Source: Pseudomonas berkeleyensis
GTDB lineage: Bacteria > Pseudomonadota > Gammaproteobacteria > Pseudomonadales > Pseudomonadaceae
DNA: 64,000 bases
Assembly: GCF_014109765.1 (NCBI RefSeq)
Contig: NZ_CP059139.1
Span: 1,488,001-1,552,000, forward strand
Reading direction: 5' to 3'
Shown here: positions 35,645 through 46,338 of the stretch, in pieces
Position numbering within the stretch: the first letter of the stretch is position 1
Layout: the number at the start of each line of letters is the position of its first letter
Position numbers and translations under genes: made by a program
Notes under the pieces: generated by a model
The model's input: only the letters and a program-made list of their open reading frames with translations
Database searches by the model: none
Told to the model about the DNA's origin: nothing

Positions 35645-37486
35645 TCAGTAGTGATACCAGCGTAGCTCCAGCTTCACTTCGTTGACCGGACTGGCGAGTT
35701 GGCTGAATTCGCGTTGAGCACTCAGGCGCAGGCCGAGGTTGCGTGACACCTCCCATTGCTGATTGAGCGACAGGCGGCGGCGGACTTCACCATTGTGGAA
35801 ATAGTCACCGGCTGCTTCCAGGGTCAGGTTGCCCAGCGGGTTGCGCCAGAGCAGGCCGCTGTTGAAGCCCAGTGCAGGCGAGACCACGGCCGCGAAGTCT
35901 TCGTTGTATTCCAGACGCGCGGTACCGAGGGCGAAACCGAGCCAATCGTCGCTCAACTGCCAGCTGTAACCGCCGCCGCCGCTGATGTGGCCAACCAGCG
36001 GTGTGTCGCCATCTTCGCCTGGTACGCGCTCCAGGCCGCCGCCGATCTGCCAGGAGAGAGGTTGGAGCAGGGCGTTGCGCGGCGTCAGTGAGCGGATATT
36101 GGCCAGATCCAGGCGTTGCAGTTGCCAGTGGTTGTTCTCGTACTGGCGCAGCTTGAGTTGAAGGATCTCGATCTGCGCGCCCAGTGGGAAACCATCGAGA
36201 TTATCGTTGAGGTCGTGGTAGGCCATGCGCAGACCGTATTCGGCGAAGGCGCGATCATCACGGCTGCCGCCGGCCAGTTGCCAGGTACGTGATTCGTGGC
36301 CTTCTTCGGGCAGCGGCGGGCGCTCGACTTCCAGCGGTGGCGGCGGGTTGCGGTTGATGGCGCCGAGCAACTGGAAGCTGCGCTGGGCGTTGCTGCTGCG
36401 CTCCTCGCTGTTGGCGTGGTAGCGCACCAGGCGGAAGGCGGCGTCCTGAATCAGTGCGCGCCGTTCGGCTGGCAGGGCGAGAAAGTCGTTATCGCTGAGC
36501 TGCGCCGGGTCTTCGCTCAGGCGCAGTGCCCAGGCCTGTTCGTCGGCCTGCAACGGTTCGGCGCGCGCCAGCAGTTCGCGCTCCCGCGAGGGACGGTAGT
36601 CGATGCGCTCGATCAACCCGGCATCCTTGACCGCACGTACGGTGTCGGTGGGGATGGCGGTGAGCGGGAAGTGTTCGGTCAGCTCGATACCGGGGCGGGC
36701 GATCTCCAGCAGCTCTAGCAGGCGGTAGGAGCAGTTCTCGTCGAAGAAGAAGTAGTCGAAGCGGATCTGCTTGAGTTCCCAGACATGCTCGACCATGCGC
36801 GCGGTTTCTTCCGGCGTCAGGTTCAGTCGGTATTCCCACAGATCGCGGTTTTCCAGGCTGTTGTATTCGCTGAGCTTGTCGCGGTAAGGCACTAGAGCGA
36901 ACAGACCGGGGTAGCCGCCCATCAGCCCGCGCCAGGCGTAGAGGATGCTGTTGTCGTCGCCTTCGATGAAGGCACCGAAGTTCAGCGCGTAACTGAGTAG
37001 CGCGGTGTTGTGGCTGTCGATATCGGCCTGGTCGATGCGCAGCAGGGTATGGCCGAACATCGACGATGGGCTGTTCAGATACGCGGCCGGGAACACCAAT
37101 ACGGTGCTGTGCGGATTGATGTCGGCAAACCAGTTTCGGTATTCGGCGCAGTCCGGCCTGGGGAGGTCATCGAGCTGCAGTTGGGCTTTCAGCCAGCGGG
37201 TTCGCGCCGGGTAGATGCATTGCGGGTGGCGATCGCCCAGCTCCACCGGTCGATACAGCGCCTGCACGGTAGCGGCCAATTCGGCTGCCGGATCGTGGTC
37301 GCCATCGGCGGCGAGGAAGAAGGCATCGTCGTCGACATAGCTGCGCCAGCCGCCGAGCTTGCCGGTTTCGTAGTGCCCCAGAGCAATCCAGTATGGGTCG
37401 CTGGCCAGTTCGGCCAGGTGCTGCGCTGAGGCAGCGTGAAGTGGAAGGCTGAAACTCAGGGCGAGGACGGCGAAGATCCGTTTCAA
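35645..37486 (-). CDS. DUF4105 (Lnb-type) exported protein
   Basis: 613 residues from a TTG at 37486 that begins a clear signal peptide (KRIFAVLALSFSLPLHAASA); the frame is open to 37723 but the extra 79 residues are unlike a mature protein. Core of DUF4105: FPAAYLNSPSSMFGHTLLRID and FFDENCSYRLLELLEIARP with conserved His and Cys, followed by a C-terminal beta-rich part ending KLELRWYHY, typical of outer membrane anchoring. Relatives (Lnb) make lipoprotein N-acyl forms in other bacteria; that role here is not shown. Confidence 0.82.
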   Translation of the reverse strand: MKRIFAVLALSFSLPLHAASAQHLAELASDPYWIALGHYETGKLGGWRSYVDDDAFFLAADGDHDPAAELAATVQALYRPVELGDRHPQCIYPARTRWLKAQLQLDDLPRPDCAEYRNWFADINPHSTVLVFPAAYLNSPSSMFGHTLLRIDQADIDSHNTALLSYALNFGAFIEGDDNSILYAWRGLMGGYPGLFALVPYRDKLSEYNSLENRDLWEYRLNLTPEETARMVEHVWELKQIRFDYFFFDENCSYRLLELLEIARPGIELTEHFPLTAIPTDTVRAVKDAGLIERIDYRPSRERELLARAEPLQADEQAWALRLSEDPAQLSDNDFLALPAERRALIQDAAFRLVRYHANSEERSSNAQRSFQLLGAINRNPPPPLEVERPPLPEEGHESRTWQLAGGSRDDRAFAEYGLRMAYHDLNDNLDGFPLGAQIEILQLKLRQYENNHWQLQRLDLANIRSLTPRNALLQPLSWQIGGGLERVPGEDGDTPLVGHISGGGGYSWQLSDDWLGFALGTARLEYNEDFAAVVSPALGFNSGLLWRNPLGNLTLEAAGDYFHNGEVRRRLSLNQQWEVSRNLGLRLSAQREFSQLASPVNEVKLELRWYHY

Positions 37487-37780
37487 GGTCGCTGTTCTTC
37501 TGGTTCGTGGCGATGGCCGAGCTTTGGCCGGGTGTGGCGCTGGTGTCAAGGCAGCACTGGTGCGGTATTTGTGCAAGTGCGAGGTGTTACCGGTGATTCG
37601 CCTTGAGTCACGTTCCAGGCTTCGGTTGGCCAGGTAGTGGCAGCTCTGGAGTGGACATGAATGGGCGGGAGGTGGGGATTTTTCACTACCTGACGAATCA
37701 AGCCTTGATCGCCATTGCGCCACAGGCCCAGAATCATGCCTATGTTTTGCGGAGATGTCCGCCCGCTATAAGGATCACCA

Positions 37781-40267
37781 ATGTCCCAGCGTAGCCTCGA
37801 TGCTTTGCGCCTTGCCCCCGAATCACTGACCCGCCCTTTCTCCCCCGAGCAGTTCAACTTCAAAAGTACCGACGATCTTGAGCCTTTCCGCGGTGTGCTC
37901 GGCCAGGCCCGTGCTGTGGAGGCGCTGCAGTTCGGTGTGGCCATGCCGCGCCCCGGTTACAACGTGTTCGTCATGGGCGAGCCGGGCACTGGGCGTTTCT
38001 CTTTCGTCCAGCGCTATCTCAAGGCCGAAGCCAAGCGCATGGAGACGCCGGCCGACCGCGTCTACGTCAACCACTTCGACGAGCCGCGCGAACCACGTGC
38101 GCTGGAGCTGGCGGCCGGTACGGCGAGCGAGTTCATTGCCGACATCAACCAACTGATCGACAACCTGCTGGCGACCTTCCCGGCAGTGTTCGAGACGCCG
38201 ACCTTCCAGCAGAAGAAGAGCGCCATCGATCGCTCCTTCAACAAGCGCTACGACCAGGCGCTGGACGTGATCGAACGCCTGTCGCTGGAGAAGGGCATCG
38301 CTCTTTACCGCGACAGCACCAATATCGCCTTTACCCCCATGGCCGACGGCAAGGCGCTGGATGAAGCCGAGTTCGCCCAGTTGCCGGAAGCCGAACGCGA
38401 GCGTTTTCACGCCGATATCGCGTTGCTCGAAGAGCGCCTGAACGAAGAGTTGGCCAGCCTGCCGCAGTGGAAGCGTGAGTCGAGCAACTTGCTGCGTCAG
38501 CTCAACGAGGAAACCATTACCGTTGCGCTGCAACCGCTGCTGGCGCCGCTGTCGGAAAAGTATGCAGAGAATGCCGGCGTTTGCGCCTACCTGCAGGCCA
38601 TGCAGGTCAATCTGCTGAAGACCGCAGTCGAGCAATTGGTGGAGGTGGACAAGGCCGACCCGCAGCTGCGCAAGCTGCTCGAAGAGCTGTACTGCCCGAG
38701 CCTGGTGGTCGGTCACCACGCCCATGGCGGTGCGCCGGTGGTGTTCGAGTCGCATCCGACCTACGACAACTTGTTCGGTCGTATCGAGTACAGCTCCGAT
38801 CAGGGCGCGCTGTACACCAGTTACCGGCAGCTGCGCCCAGGTGCGCTGCACCGTGCCAACGGCGGCTATCTGGTGGTCGAGGCGGAGAAGCTGCTCAGCG
38901 AGCCCTTCGTCTGGGAGGCGCTGAAACGCGCGCTGCATTCACGCCAGTTGAAGATGGAATCGCCGCTGGGCGACCTCGGTCGCATCGCTACCGTCACGCT
39001 CAACCCGCAAGTGATTCCGCTGCAACTCAAGGTGGTGATCATAGGTTCGCGTCAGCTCTATTACGCCCTGCAGGACGCCGATCCGGACTTTCAGGAAATG
39101 TTCCGCGTACTGGTCGATTTCGACGAGGACATTCCGCTGGCCGACGACAGCCTGGAGCAGTTCGCCCAGTTGATGAAGACGCGCACCTCCGAGGAGGGCA
39201 TGGCGCCGCTCAGCGGCGCTGCCGTGGCGCGTCTGGCCACCTACAGTGCGCGCTTGGCCGAACACCAGGGGCGCCTGTCGGCACGCATAGGTGACCTGTT
39301 CCAGCTGGTCAGCGAAGCAGACTTCATCCGCGACCTGGCCGGTGAGAGCCTCACCGATGTCGGCCATATCGAGCGTGCGCTGAAGGCCAAGGCCACCCGC
39401 ACCGGCCGTGTTTCTGCGCGGATCATCGACGACATGCTGGCCGGCATCATCCTCATCGACACCAGCGGTGCCGCCGTCGGCAAGTGCAACGGCCTGACCG
39501 TGCTGGAAGTGGGTGATTCGGCATTCGGTGTGCCGGCGCGTATTTCCGCCACCGTCTATCCGGGCGGTAGTGGCATCGTCGATATCGAGCGTGAGGTCAG
39601 CCTGGGGCAGTCGATTCACTCCAAGGGCGTGATGATCCTCACCGGCTTCCTGGGTAGCCGCTACGCGCAAGAGTTTCCGCTGGAGATCTCCGCAAGCATC
39701 GCCCTGGAGCAATCCTACGGTTACGTCGACGGCGACAGCGCTTCGCTTGGCGAGGTATGCACGCTGATCTCGGCATTGTCGCGCACGCCCCTCAAGCAGT
39801 GCTTCGCCATCACCGGTTCGATCAACCAGTTCGGAGAGGTGCAGGCGGTCGGTGGGGTCAACGAGAAGATCGAAGGCTTCTTCCGCCTGTGTGAGGCACG
39901 CGGCCTGACCGGCGAGCAGGGCGTGATCATCCCGCATTCCAACGTCGCCAACCTGATGCTCGACGAACGTGTGCTGCGGGCGGTGAGAGACGGCCAGTTC
40001 AACGTCTATGCCGTGCGTCATGTCGACGAGGCGCTGAGCCTGCTGGTTGGCGAGGCGGCCGGTCACCCCGATGAGAAGGGGCGCTTTCCCAAGGGCAGCG
40101 TCAATGCGCGAGTGGTTGAGCGCCTGCGCGACATTGCCGAAATTGGCCTGGAGGAAGAGGTCAAGAGTCCCGAGGTGGCGAAGAAGCCCGAGCCCGAAAG
40201 CGAAGCGGCCAAGCCGGCCAAGGCACCGCGTCGCAAGAAAGCGGACGGTGAGGGCGCAGCGGGCTGA
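37781..40267 (+). CDS. Lon-like ATP-dependent protease (LonB-type, AAA_32)
   Basis: 828 residues. The ATPase part has GEPGTGRFSF in place of a standard GxxxxGK loop, as seen in this family, and ANGGYLVVEAEKLL; the middle has a long coiled helical insert (FHADIALLEERLNEELASL). The C-terminal Lon protease domain has DGDSASLGE (Ser about 653) and GGVNEKIEGFF (Lys about 696). The last 60 residues are Lys/Glu/Ala-rich and disordered. A cytoplasmic quality-control protease. Flanked by the DUF4105 gene divergently. Confidence 0.9.
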   Translation: MSQRSLDALRLAPESLTRPFSPEQFNFKSTDDLEPFRGVLGQARAVEALQFGVAMPRPGYNVFVMGEPGTGRFSFVQRYLKAEAKRMETPADRVYVNHFDEPREPRALELAAGTASEFIADINQLIDNLLATFPAVFETPTFQQKKSAIDRSFNKRYDQALDVIERLSLEKGIALYRDSTNIAFTPMADGKALDEAEFAQLPEAERERFHADIALLEERLNEELASLPQWKRESSNLLRQLNEETITVALQPLLAPLSEKYAENAGVCAYLQAMQVNLLKTAVEQLVEVDKADPQLRKLLEELYCPSLVVGHHAHGGAPVVFESHPTYDNLFGRIEYSSDQGALYTSYRQLRPGALHRANGGYLVVEAEKLLSEPFVWEALKRALHSRQLKMESPLGDLGRIATVTLNPQVIPLQLKVVIIGSRQLYYALQDADPDFQEMFRVLVDFDEDIPLADDSLEQFAQLMKTRTSEEGMAPLSGAAVARLATYSARLAEHQGRLSARIGDLFQLVSEADFIRDLAGESLTDVGHIERALKAKATRTGRVSARIIDDMLAGIILIDTSGAAVGKCNGLTVLEVGDSAFGVPARISATVYPGGSGIVDIEREVSLGQSIHSKGVMILTGFLGSRYAQEFPLEISASIALEQSYGYVDGDSASLGEVCTLISALSRTPLKQCFAITGSINQFGEVQAVGGVNEKIEGFFRLCEARGLTGEQGVIIPHSNVANLMLDERVLRAVRDGQFNVYAVRHVDEALSLLVGEAAGHPDEKGRFPKGSVNARVVERLRDIAEIGLEEEVKSPEVAKKPEPESEAAKPAKAPRRKKADGEGAAG

Positions 40268-40339
40268 TCAGATCTTGCACGATTGTCCCTGATCGCCAGT
40301 GGCAGCCGCGCAGGTCTTTTTGCTCACCTCTCATGCACA

Positions 40340-40370
40340 GAGTTATCCACAGGTTTTGTGGGTAACTCTG
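40340..40370. other. Dyad with paired DnaA-box-like sequences after the Lon-like gene
   Basis: AGAGTTATCCACA and TGTGGGTAACTCT form a 13-base stem with one mismatch; the left arm holds a perfect DnaA box TTATCCACA (40343-40351), the right a one-off copy. Another TTATCCACA is at 40842-40850. Could act as a hairpin or as a DnaA-binding site. Confidence 0.5.
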
Positions 40371-40432
40371 CTCTTCACAGTGGGATCGCTCGGGGTGTAG
40401 GCTGAAGCCTGGATTCCGCGAGGGTCGCCGCG

Positions 40433-40786
40433 ATGTCGCGTAGCCTCTGCCTCACCCGCCACTGCCTGGGCCTGGTCACCCGAATCGAGTGCGTGATTCG
40501 GCCGCTGGCAGGAGAAACCGGACGCTGGACGCTGCTCTGTGCAGCCGGTATGTCCGATGCCCAACCTTCAGCCATCAAGGTGCAAGGCCCATTCTACGGG
40601 CCTTTCGTCGCTGAGGACGTGCTGGCAGGGATCGCCGAGAGCCTGGCCCTGCAGGGCTATGTCGAATGTTCCGAGCCACCTATCTGGCGTTTGCACCTGT
40701 TGGCTGAACTGCGCCGCGTCAATGGCGAAGGGCATGGTCACGGGCGGCCACTGCAACGGCGCCCTGAAACTGACGGGCAGAGCTGA
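40433..40786 (+). CDS. Conserved hypothetical protein, 117 aa
   Basis: Starts ATGTCGCGTAGC with GAGGG upstream. MSRSLCLTRHCLGLVTRIECVIRPLAGETGRWTLLCAAGMSDAQPSAIKVQGPFYGPFVAEDVLAGIAESLALQGY...WRLHLLAELRRVN has regular alternation of strands and helices and normal codon usage. Not recognised. It lies between the Lon-like gene and yqhA on the same strand. Confidence 0.6.
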   Translation: MSRSLCLTRHCLGLVTRIECVIRPLAGETGRWTLLCAAGMSDAQPSAIKVQGPFYGPFVAEDVLAGIAESLALQGYVECSEPPIWRLHLLAELRRVNGEGHGHGRPLQRRPETDGQS

Positions 40787-40930
40787 GCGGGTATCGCTAC
40801 GAGGGTTTTTCCAGGGCCGTTCGTCTGTGCCCGAACTGGGGTTATCCACAGTACTTCCGGAGACTTCTGCTGACCGGGACGGCTGGGTATACTCGCCGCC
40901 GTTTCGCCCCTCTTCTCTAGTGAGTTCTCC

Positions 40931-41422
40931 ATGGAACGCTTTATCGAAAACGCGATGTACGCCTCGCGCTGGTTGCTGGCACCTATCTACTTTGGCCTGT
41001 CGCTCGGGCTGCTGGCGCTGGCGTTGAAATTCTTCCAGGAAGTCTTCCACATCCTGCCCAATGTTTTCGCCATGGCCGAAGCCGAACTGATTCTGGTGCT
41101 GCTGTCGCTGATCGACATGGCGCTGGTCGGCGGCCTGCTGGTGATGGTGATGATCTCTGGATACGAAAATTTCGTTTCGCAGCTGGATATCGACGACGGC
41201 AAGGAGAAGCTCAACTGGCTGGGCAAGATGGATTCCAGCTCGCTGAAGATGAAAGTGGCGGCCTCCATCGTGGCGATTTCCTCGATCCACCTGCTGCGAG
41301 TGTTCATGGATGCGCGCAACTACGACACCGATCACCTGATGTGGTACGTGATCATCCACATGACTTTCGTCGCCTCAGCGTTCGCCATGGGCTACCTGGA
41401 CAAGCTGACCAAGCACGACTGA
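40931..41422 (+). CDS. yqhA: YqhA family inner membrane protein (UPF0114)
   Basis: 163 residues with four membrane segments: about 14-34, 53-75 ([24 protein letters not shown]), 107-125 and 137-153. Motifs such as [37 protein letters not shown] and ISGYENFVS match the YqhA/TIGR00645 family. Function unknown. A terminator follows at 41435-41461. Confidence 0.9.
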   Translation: MERFIENAMYASRWLLAPIYFGLSLGLLALALKFFQEVFHILPNVFAMAEAELILVLLSLIDMALVGGLLVMVMISGYENFVSQLDIDDGKEKLNWLGKMDSSSLKMKVAASIVAISSIHLLRVFMDARNYDTDHLMWYVIIHMTFVASAFAMGYLDKLTKHD

Positions 41423-41434
41423 GTCGTCTTAAAG

Positions 41435-41461
41435 ACCGCTCGTCCGCTCAGGACGAGCGGT
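41435..41461 (+). terminator. Terminator-like hairpin after yqhA
   Basis: Perfect 11-base stem ACCGCTCGTCC / GGACGAGCGGT with a 5-base loop, followed by TCCTTCCT. Located just after the yqhA stop. Confidence 0.75.
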
Positions 41462-41542
41462 TCCTTCCTGAGCTTGAGCTTTCTTTATCTTGTACAAGAA
41501 TTGAATTTGTATAACTCTTGTATGAAATAAGGAGGTGCTCTC

Positions 41543-41848
41543 ATGAACCTGCCCGACCTGTCCATCCATGCTCAGGCTGGACGTATCGCTGAACTCAATC
41601 TGGTTTCCCTCGAAGGTGGCATCTATCTGCTGGAGGCCTGGATGGGTGGCCGTGCTCATCCGGTGCTCGACAGTCGAGGCGCGACATTGAAGCTGCGCTC
41701 TGTCGAGCACGCCCGTGATGTCCTGCAGGATCTGCCGGTGTTGCCTTTCTTTCTTCTGCACACCTCCGTGCACGATGAAATGTGCGGCATGCCGTCGGCC
41801 AACAACGGCTTGAAGGTGCCGATCAGCCTGCATTCGGCATGGTCATAG
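41543..41848 (+). CDS. DUF6482 family protein
   Basis: 101 residues; AAGGAGG 11 bases before the ATG. The pattern ELNLVSLEGGIYLLEAW...LRSVEHARDVLQDLPVLPFFLLHTSVHDEMCG is that of the DUF6482 family of small Pseudomonas proteins. It stands 9 bases before the photolyase gene and may share its transcript. Function unknown. Confidence 0.8.
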   Translation: MNLPDLSIHAQAGRIAELNLVSLEGGIYLLEAWMGGRAHPVLDSRGATLKLRSVEHARDVLQDLPVLPFFLLHTSVHDEMCGMPSANNGLKVPISLHSAWS

Positions 41849-41857
41849 GGCGCACCG

Positions 41858-43393
41858 GTGCTAACGCGTCGATTGGTGCTGGTACTGGGTGATCAGCTTT
41901 CGCTGCAACTGGCCTCCTTACAGGGGCTCGACTCCGAGCGTGATCAGGTGCTGCTGGCTGAGGTGATGGAGGAGGCCAGCCATGTGCCGCATCACCCGAA
42001 GAAGATCGCACTGATCTTAAGTGCCATGCGTCACTTCGCCGAGCAGTTGCGCGGGCGGGGCATTCGTGTGCAGTACGTGCAACTCGATGATCCGCACAAT
42101 AGCGGTTCTCTGCACGCTGAGCTGATGCGCTGGACGCAACGACTGAACCCGCAGGAAATCCATATTTGCGAATGCGGCGACTGGCGCCTGGAGCAGTCAC
42201 TGCGACATTGCGGGCTGGCCATCCACTGGCACGCCGACAGTCGCTTTCTATGCAGCCGCGATGGCTTCGCCCTGTGGGCCAAGGGGCGCAAGCAACTGCG
42301 CATGGAGTTCTTCTACCGGGAGATGCGCAAGCTCAGCGGCCTGCTGCTGAACCCCGATGGCAGTCCGGAAGGCGGCGCCTGGAACTTTGACGCGGACAAC
42401 CGCAAGGCGCTGCCCAATGGGATACGGCCACCAGCACCACTGTACATCGAGCCCGATGCCATCACCCGTGACGTGCTGGCATTGGTGGGCCAGCGCTTTT
42501 CCGATCATTACGGCAAGCTGGACGGCTTCGACTATCCGGTGACAGCCGAACAGGCCGAACGGCTCTGGCAACACTTCCTCGCCAGCGGCCTGGCTGACTT
42601 TGGCGACTATCAGGATGCGATGGCCGATGGTGAGCCGTATCTGTTTCATTCGCGCATCAGTGCAGCACTGAACATCGGCCTGCTCGATCTGCGCCAATTA
42701 TGCGAGGACGTGGAAGCCGCCTACCGCGAAGGACGGGTGCCGCTGAATGCGGCCGAAGGTTTCATTCGCCAGTTGATCGGCTGGCGTGAATACGTGCGCG
42801 GCATCTACTGGCTGTGCATGCCGGACTACGCCGAGGGCAACGTATTCGGTAATACCCGCGCGCTGCCCGAGTTCTACTGGACGGGGCAGACGCGCATGAA
42901 CTGCATGCGCCAGGCCATCGGCCAGACTTTGGAGCATGCCTATGCACACCATATCCAGCGGCTGATGGTCACCGGCAATTTCGCCTTGTTGGCCGGCATC
43001 GCGCCCAAGGCGATCTGCGACTGGTACCTGGCCGTGTACATGGATGCCTTCGACTGGGTCGAGCTGCCCAACACACTGGGCATGGTGATGCATGCCGATG
43101 GTGGTTACCTGGGCTCCAAGCCGTATTGCGCCAGTGGTCAGTACATCAAGCGCATGTCCAATCATTGCCAGGGGTGCAGCTACAAGGTCAGCGAGAGCAC
43201 GGGCGAATCGGCATGTCCGTTCAATGCGCTGTATTGGCACTTCCTCATGCGCCACCGCGAGCGCCTGGAGCGCAACCCGCGGCTGGGCATGGTCTATCGC
43301 AACCTGGCGCGGATGGACGACGTGAAGAGGCGTGCCCTCTGGGATTGGGGCGAGCACCTGCTGGCGCGGCTGGATGCGGGGCAAACGCTGTGA
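41858..43393 (+). CDS. FeS-type (6-4) photolyase/cryptochrome-like protein
   Basis: 511 residues from a GTG, starting [10 protein letters not shown], the beginning typical of the prokaryotic (6-4) photolyase group. The C-terminal FAD domain holds Cys residues in [21 protein letters not shown]...CPFNALYW, consistent with a [4Fe-4S] cluster. It repairs UV lesions using light, a flavin and an extra chromophore. The stop overlaps the start of a DUF2256 gene by 4 bases, a pairing common in bacteria with photolyases. Confidence 0.88.
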   Translation: MLTRRLVLVLGDQLSLQLASLQGLDSERDQVLLAEVMEEASHVPHHPKKIALILSAMRHFAEQLRGRGIRVQYVQLDDPHNSGSLHAELMRWTQRLNPQEIHICECGDWRLEQSLRHCGLAIHWHADSRFLCSRDGFALWAKGRKQLRMEFFYREMRKLSGLLLNPDGSPEGGAWNFDADNRKALPNGIRPPAPLYIEPDAITRDVLALVGQRFSDHYGKLDGFDYPVTAEQAERLWQHFLASGLADFGDYQDAMADGEPYLFHSRISAALNIGLLDLRQLCEDVEAAYREGRVPLNAAEGFIRQLIGWREYVRGIYWLCMPDYAEGNVFGNTRALPEFYWTGQTRMNCMRQAIGQTLEHAYAHHIQRLMVTGNFALLAGIAPKAICDWYLAVYMDAFDWVELPNTLGMVMHADGGYLGSKPYCASGQYIKRMSNHCQGCSYKVSESTGESACPFNALYWHFLMRHRERLERNPRLGMVYRNLARMDDVKRRALWDWGEHLLARLDAGQTL

Positions 43394-43518
43394 AGAAAAG
43401 CGAGCTGCCGGTGAAGACCTGCGTCACCTGTGGTTTGCCTTTTACCTGGCGCAAGAAGTGGGCTCGTTGCTGGGAGGAGGTGCGCTATTGCTCCGTGCGG
43501 TGTCGGCGACGCCACTGA
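43390..43518 (+). CDS. DUF2256 domain small protein
   Basis: 42 residues from a GTG that overlaps the photolyase stop by 4 bases. It reads [34 protein letters not shown]: four Cys in a short zinc-ribbon-like arrangement and a basic end, the hallmark of DUF2256. Often translated together with photolyase genes; function unknown. Confidence 0.85.
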   Translation: MKKSELPVKTCVTCGLPFTWRKKWARCWEEVRYCSVRCRRRH

Positions 43519-43527
43519 CGGTGACAC

Positions 43528-43551
43528 GCCCGGCGCTTCCATGCGCCGGGC
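43528..43551. terminator. Bidirectional terminator-like hairpin
   Basis: Perfect stem GCCCGGCGC / GCGCCGGGC with a 6-base loop, between convergent genes ending at 43518 and 43568. No T tract is evident. Confidence 0.65.
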
Positions 43552-43567
43552 GCGTATCGCGTGATGC

Positions 43568-45193
43568 TCAGACCTGAAAGCGCGCCACCATGCCCTGCAG
43601 ATTCGCCGCCAGATTCGACAGCGCGCGGCTGGCAGTGCTGGTTTCCTCCGATCCGGCGGAGTTCTGCAGCGACAGGTCGCGGATGTTGATCAGGTTGCGG
43701 TCGACCTCGCGTGCAACATGCGCCTGCTGCTCCGTGGCGCTGGCGATCACCAGGTTGCGGTCGCCAATTTCGCTGATCGACTGGATGATCTGTTGCAGCG
43801 CCGCGCCGGCGCCTTGAGCGATCTCCAGCGTCTGTTTGGCCAGGCCATTACTCGAATCCATGTCGCGCACTGCCTGTTCGGTATCGCCCTGCACGGCACC
43901 GATCATGCTTTCGATCTCGCGGGTGGATTGCCCGGTCTTGTGCGCCAGGGCGCGTACCTCATCGGCTACCACCGCGAATCCGCGTCCGGCTTCACCGGCG
44001 CGGGCGGCTTCGATGGCGGCGTTGAGTGCGAGCAGGTTGGTCTGCTCGGCGATGCTGCGAATCACGTCGAGTACCTGGCTGATGCCACGAATCTTGCCGG
44101 CCAGCTGGCCGAAATTGTGCGATGTATTGTCGACGTTACCCGCCAGTTGGTTGATCGAAGACAGCGTCTGGGTGATGCGCTCGCTGCCGTCACGAGCGAT
44201 GCGCCCGGACTCGCTGGAGCTTTCCGAGGCGCTGGCGGCGTTGCGCGCTACTTCGTCCACGGCGCTGCTCATCTCGGTGACGGCAGTGGCGGCCTGGTCG
44301 ATCTCCAGGCTCTGTTGGTGCAGATTGCGCGCGCTGGCATCGGTGACCGTGCTGAGTTGTTCGGCGGCCGAGGCCAGCTGGTTCGACGCGTCGGCGATCT
44401 GCTCGATGGTGCCGCGCAGGTTGCCCTGCATGCTCTTGAGCGCCTGCAGCAGCTTGGCCGGCTCGTCGTTACCCCGGGTGTCGATGCTCAGCGTCAGGTT
44501 GCCGCTGGCGACCGAGTCGGCGACCTGCACGGCGTCGGCCAGGGGCCTGACGATACTGCGGGTCAGCAAGGTGGCGAGTACGAACGTGGCGATGGCCGAC
44601 AGGGCCATGACCAGCAGGGTACCGCGCATGGCCTGGGTGTAGACCGCGCTGGAGGCCTTGGCCGCACTGGAAGCGCCCTCGCGGTTGTGCGTGATCAGCT
44701 CATTGAGGGCCTTGATCATGCTATCGGCTTGCGGGTTGAGGCTTGTATACAGGAGGCTCAGGGCGGCCTGCCGGTCGTTGTCGTTCAGGTGCTGGACGAG
44801 CTGTGCGCGGGTCGCCAGGTAGGTGCTTTCGTAGCGCTTGAAGTCATCGTAGTGCGTGCGCTCTTCCGCGGAGCTGATCAGGCCTTCGTAGTGCTGCTGC
44901 ATGCGCTGCAGTTCGTCGAGAAGGGTCTGAGCCTGGTTCTTGTTCTCTTGCAGTTGCTGGGCATTTTCGCTGAGCAGCATGCGCAGGGTGGTTGCTCGCA
45001 GGCGCAGGATTTCCTGAGACACATCGCTGAGGGTATTGAGGCTGGGAACCCAGTTTTCTTCGACCTCGCTGGAGCTGTCATGCATGCTGCTCATCTGCAG
45101 CAGGGCAAAACCGCCCAGGACGAAGACGAGCAGGGCGATGAGGCCAAATCCGATTGCAGCTCTGGGGGCTATGGATATGGAGCGGAAATTCAT
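43568..45193 (-). CDS. Methyl-accepting chemotaxis protein (4-helix-bundle sensor)
   Basis: About 541 residues from the ATG at 45193; a TTG five codons upstream is in frame. A membrane helix at about 10-30, a helical periplasmic domain to about 185 (4HB_MCP type), a second helix, HAMP near 210-265, and the conserved signalling tip [33 protein letters not shown] chemoreceptor feeding CheA; ligand unknown. The minus-strand neighbour at 45262 (HD-GYP) lies upstream in the same direction. Confidence 0.92.
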   Translation of the reverse strand: MNFRSISIAPRAAIGFGLIALLVFVLGGFALLQMSSMHDSSSEVEENWVPSLNTLSDVSQEILRLRATTLRMLLSENAQQLQENKNQAQTLLDELQRMQQHYEGLISSAEERTHYDDFKRYESTYLATRAQLVQHLNDNDRQAALSLLYTSLNPQADSMIKALNELITHNREGASSAAKASSAVYTQAMRGTLLVMALSAIATFVLATLLTRSIVRPLADAVQVADSVASGNLTLSIDTRGNDEPAKLLQALKSMQGNLRGTIEQIADASNQLASAAEQLSTVTDASARNLHQQSLEIDQAATAVTEMSSAVDEVARNAASASESSSESGRIARDGSERITQTLSSINQLAGNVDNTSHNFGQLAGKIRGISQVLDVIRSIAEQTNLLALNAAIEAARAGEAGRGFAVVADEVRALAHKTGQSTREIESMIGAVQGDTEQAVRDMDSSNGLAKQTLEIAQGAGAALQQIIQSISEIGDRNLVIASATEQQAHVAREVDRNLINIRDLSLQNSAGSEETSTASRALSNLAANLQGMVARFQV

Positions 45194-45261
45194 GGTGGCA
45201 GTACTCAAGGGCTAGGAATACGTTCAAGGCTATGGATGACGCAGGGCATGCTCCGAGTCGG

Positions 45262-46338
45262 TCAGTCTCCTTGTGGACAATCGCTGAGCCTGTGCTGGAG
45301 GGCTTCGATTTGCTCGTAGAGCCCTTCGATGATGGCCACCAGGGTCGGGTCGAAGTGCTTGCCGGACTGCTCGCGGATGTACTGCTGGGCTTTCTCTTCT
45401 GGCCAGGCTGCTTTGTACGGGCGCGGCATGCGCAGGGCGTCGTAGACGTCGCACAGCGCCACGATGCGCGCCGATAGCGGAATCTGTTCCCCGCTCAGCC
45501 CTTCGGGATAGCCACTGCCATCCCACTTTTCGTGGTGACCCAGGGCAATCTCGGCAGCCATGCGGGTGAGTGACGATGGGTGTTCGTCATGCAGGATCGA
45601 ATAGCCGATGCTGGGGTGCGCCTGCATGATCTGGCGCTCCTGGTCGGTCAGCGGGCCGGGCTTGAGCAGGATGTGATCGGCGATGCCGATCTTGCCGACG
45701 TCGTGCATGGGCGCGGCCTGACGGATCAGTTCGACCCAGTCGTTCTCCATGCCCATCGCACTGGCGATCAAGGCGGCCGATTCGCCAATGCGGGCGATGT
45801 GGTTGCCGGTTTCGCTGTCGCGGTAGGCGGCTGCGCGCCTCAGGGTGCGCATCAAGGCGCTGTAGCTGTGCTTGAGCTGGGCAGTGCGTTCACGCACTTT
45901 CTGCTCCAGAGTCTGGTTGGCCGCCTGCAGGTTCTGGCTGGCCTGACTCAGTTGCAGGTTGTTGCGCACGCGCAGGATGACTTCGGGCAGATCCACTGGT
46001 TTGCTCAGGTAGTCGTTGGCGCCCAGTTCCAGGCCGGTACGGCGATTGGCCGTGTCGCTCAGTGCGGTGATGATGATCACCGGGCTGGCGCTGCGATCGC
46101 GACCGGCCAGGCTGCGCAGGATTTCGAAGCCGTTCGGCGCCGGCATGTCGAGGTCGAGCAACAGCAGGTTCCAGGGATTGTGCTGCAGCCATTCGAGCGC
46201 TGCCGCCGAATCCGAGAAGCTGATGGTATTGCGCAGGCCAAAGGCTCTGAGACTGGATTCGAGCAGGCGATTGTTGGCGACTACGTCATCGACAATGACC
46301 ACACGCGACTGGTGAAAGTCCTTCGATAGCATCATCAA
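45262..46338 (-). CDS. Response regulator with HD-GYP domain
   Basis: 358 residues. Receiver at 10-130 with DD near the start (VVIVDDV), LLLLDLDMPAPNG (phospho-Asp) and YLSKP. After a coiled linker comes HD-GYP: HDVGKIGI, HHEKWDGSGYPEGL and DVYDALRMPRPYKAA, the active cyclic-di-GMP phosphodiesterase motif. It overlaps the sensor kinase gene (46335) by 4 bases, so the two are likely a two-component pair acting on cyclic-di-GMP. Confidence 0.9.
   Translation of the reverse strand: MMMLSKDFHQSRVVIVDDVVANNRLLESSLRAFGLRNTISFSDSAAALEWLQHNPWNLLLLDLDMPAPNGFEILRSLAGRDRSASPVIIITALSDTANRRTGLELGANDYLSKPVDLPEVILRVRNNLQLSQASQNLQAANQTLEQKVRERTAQLKHSYSALMRTLRRAAAYRDSETGNHIARIGESAALIASAMGMENDWVELIRQAAPMHDVGKIGIADHILLKPGPLTDQERQIMQAHPSIGYSILHDEHPSSLTRMAAEIALGHHEKWDGSGYPEGLSGEQIPLSARIVALCDVYDALRMPRPYKAAWPEEKAQQYIREQSGKHFDPTLVAIIEGLYEQIEALQHRLSDCPQGD

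Noticed and set aside
43718..45319. 533-codon plus-strand frame opposite the chemoreceptor
   Set aside because: Composition (Gly/Gln/Val/Leu/His-rich) and lack of motifs mark it as the shadow of the minus-strand MCP gene.
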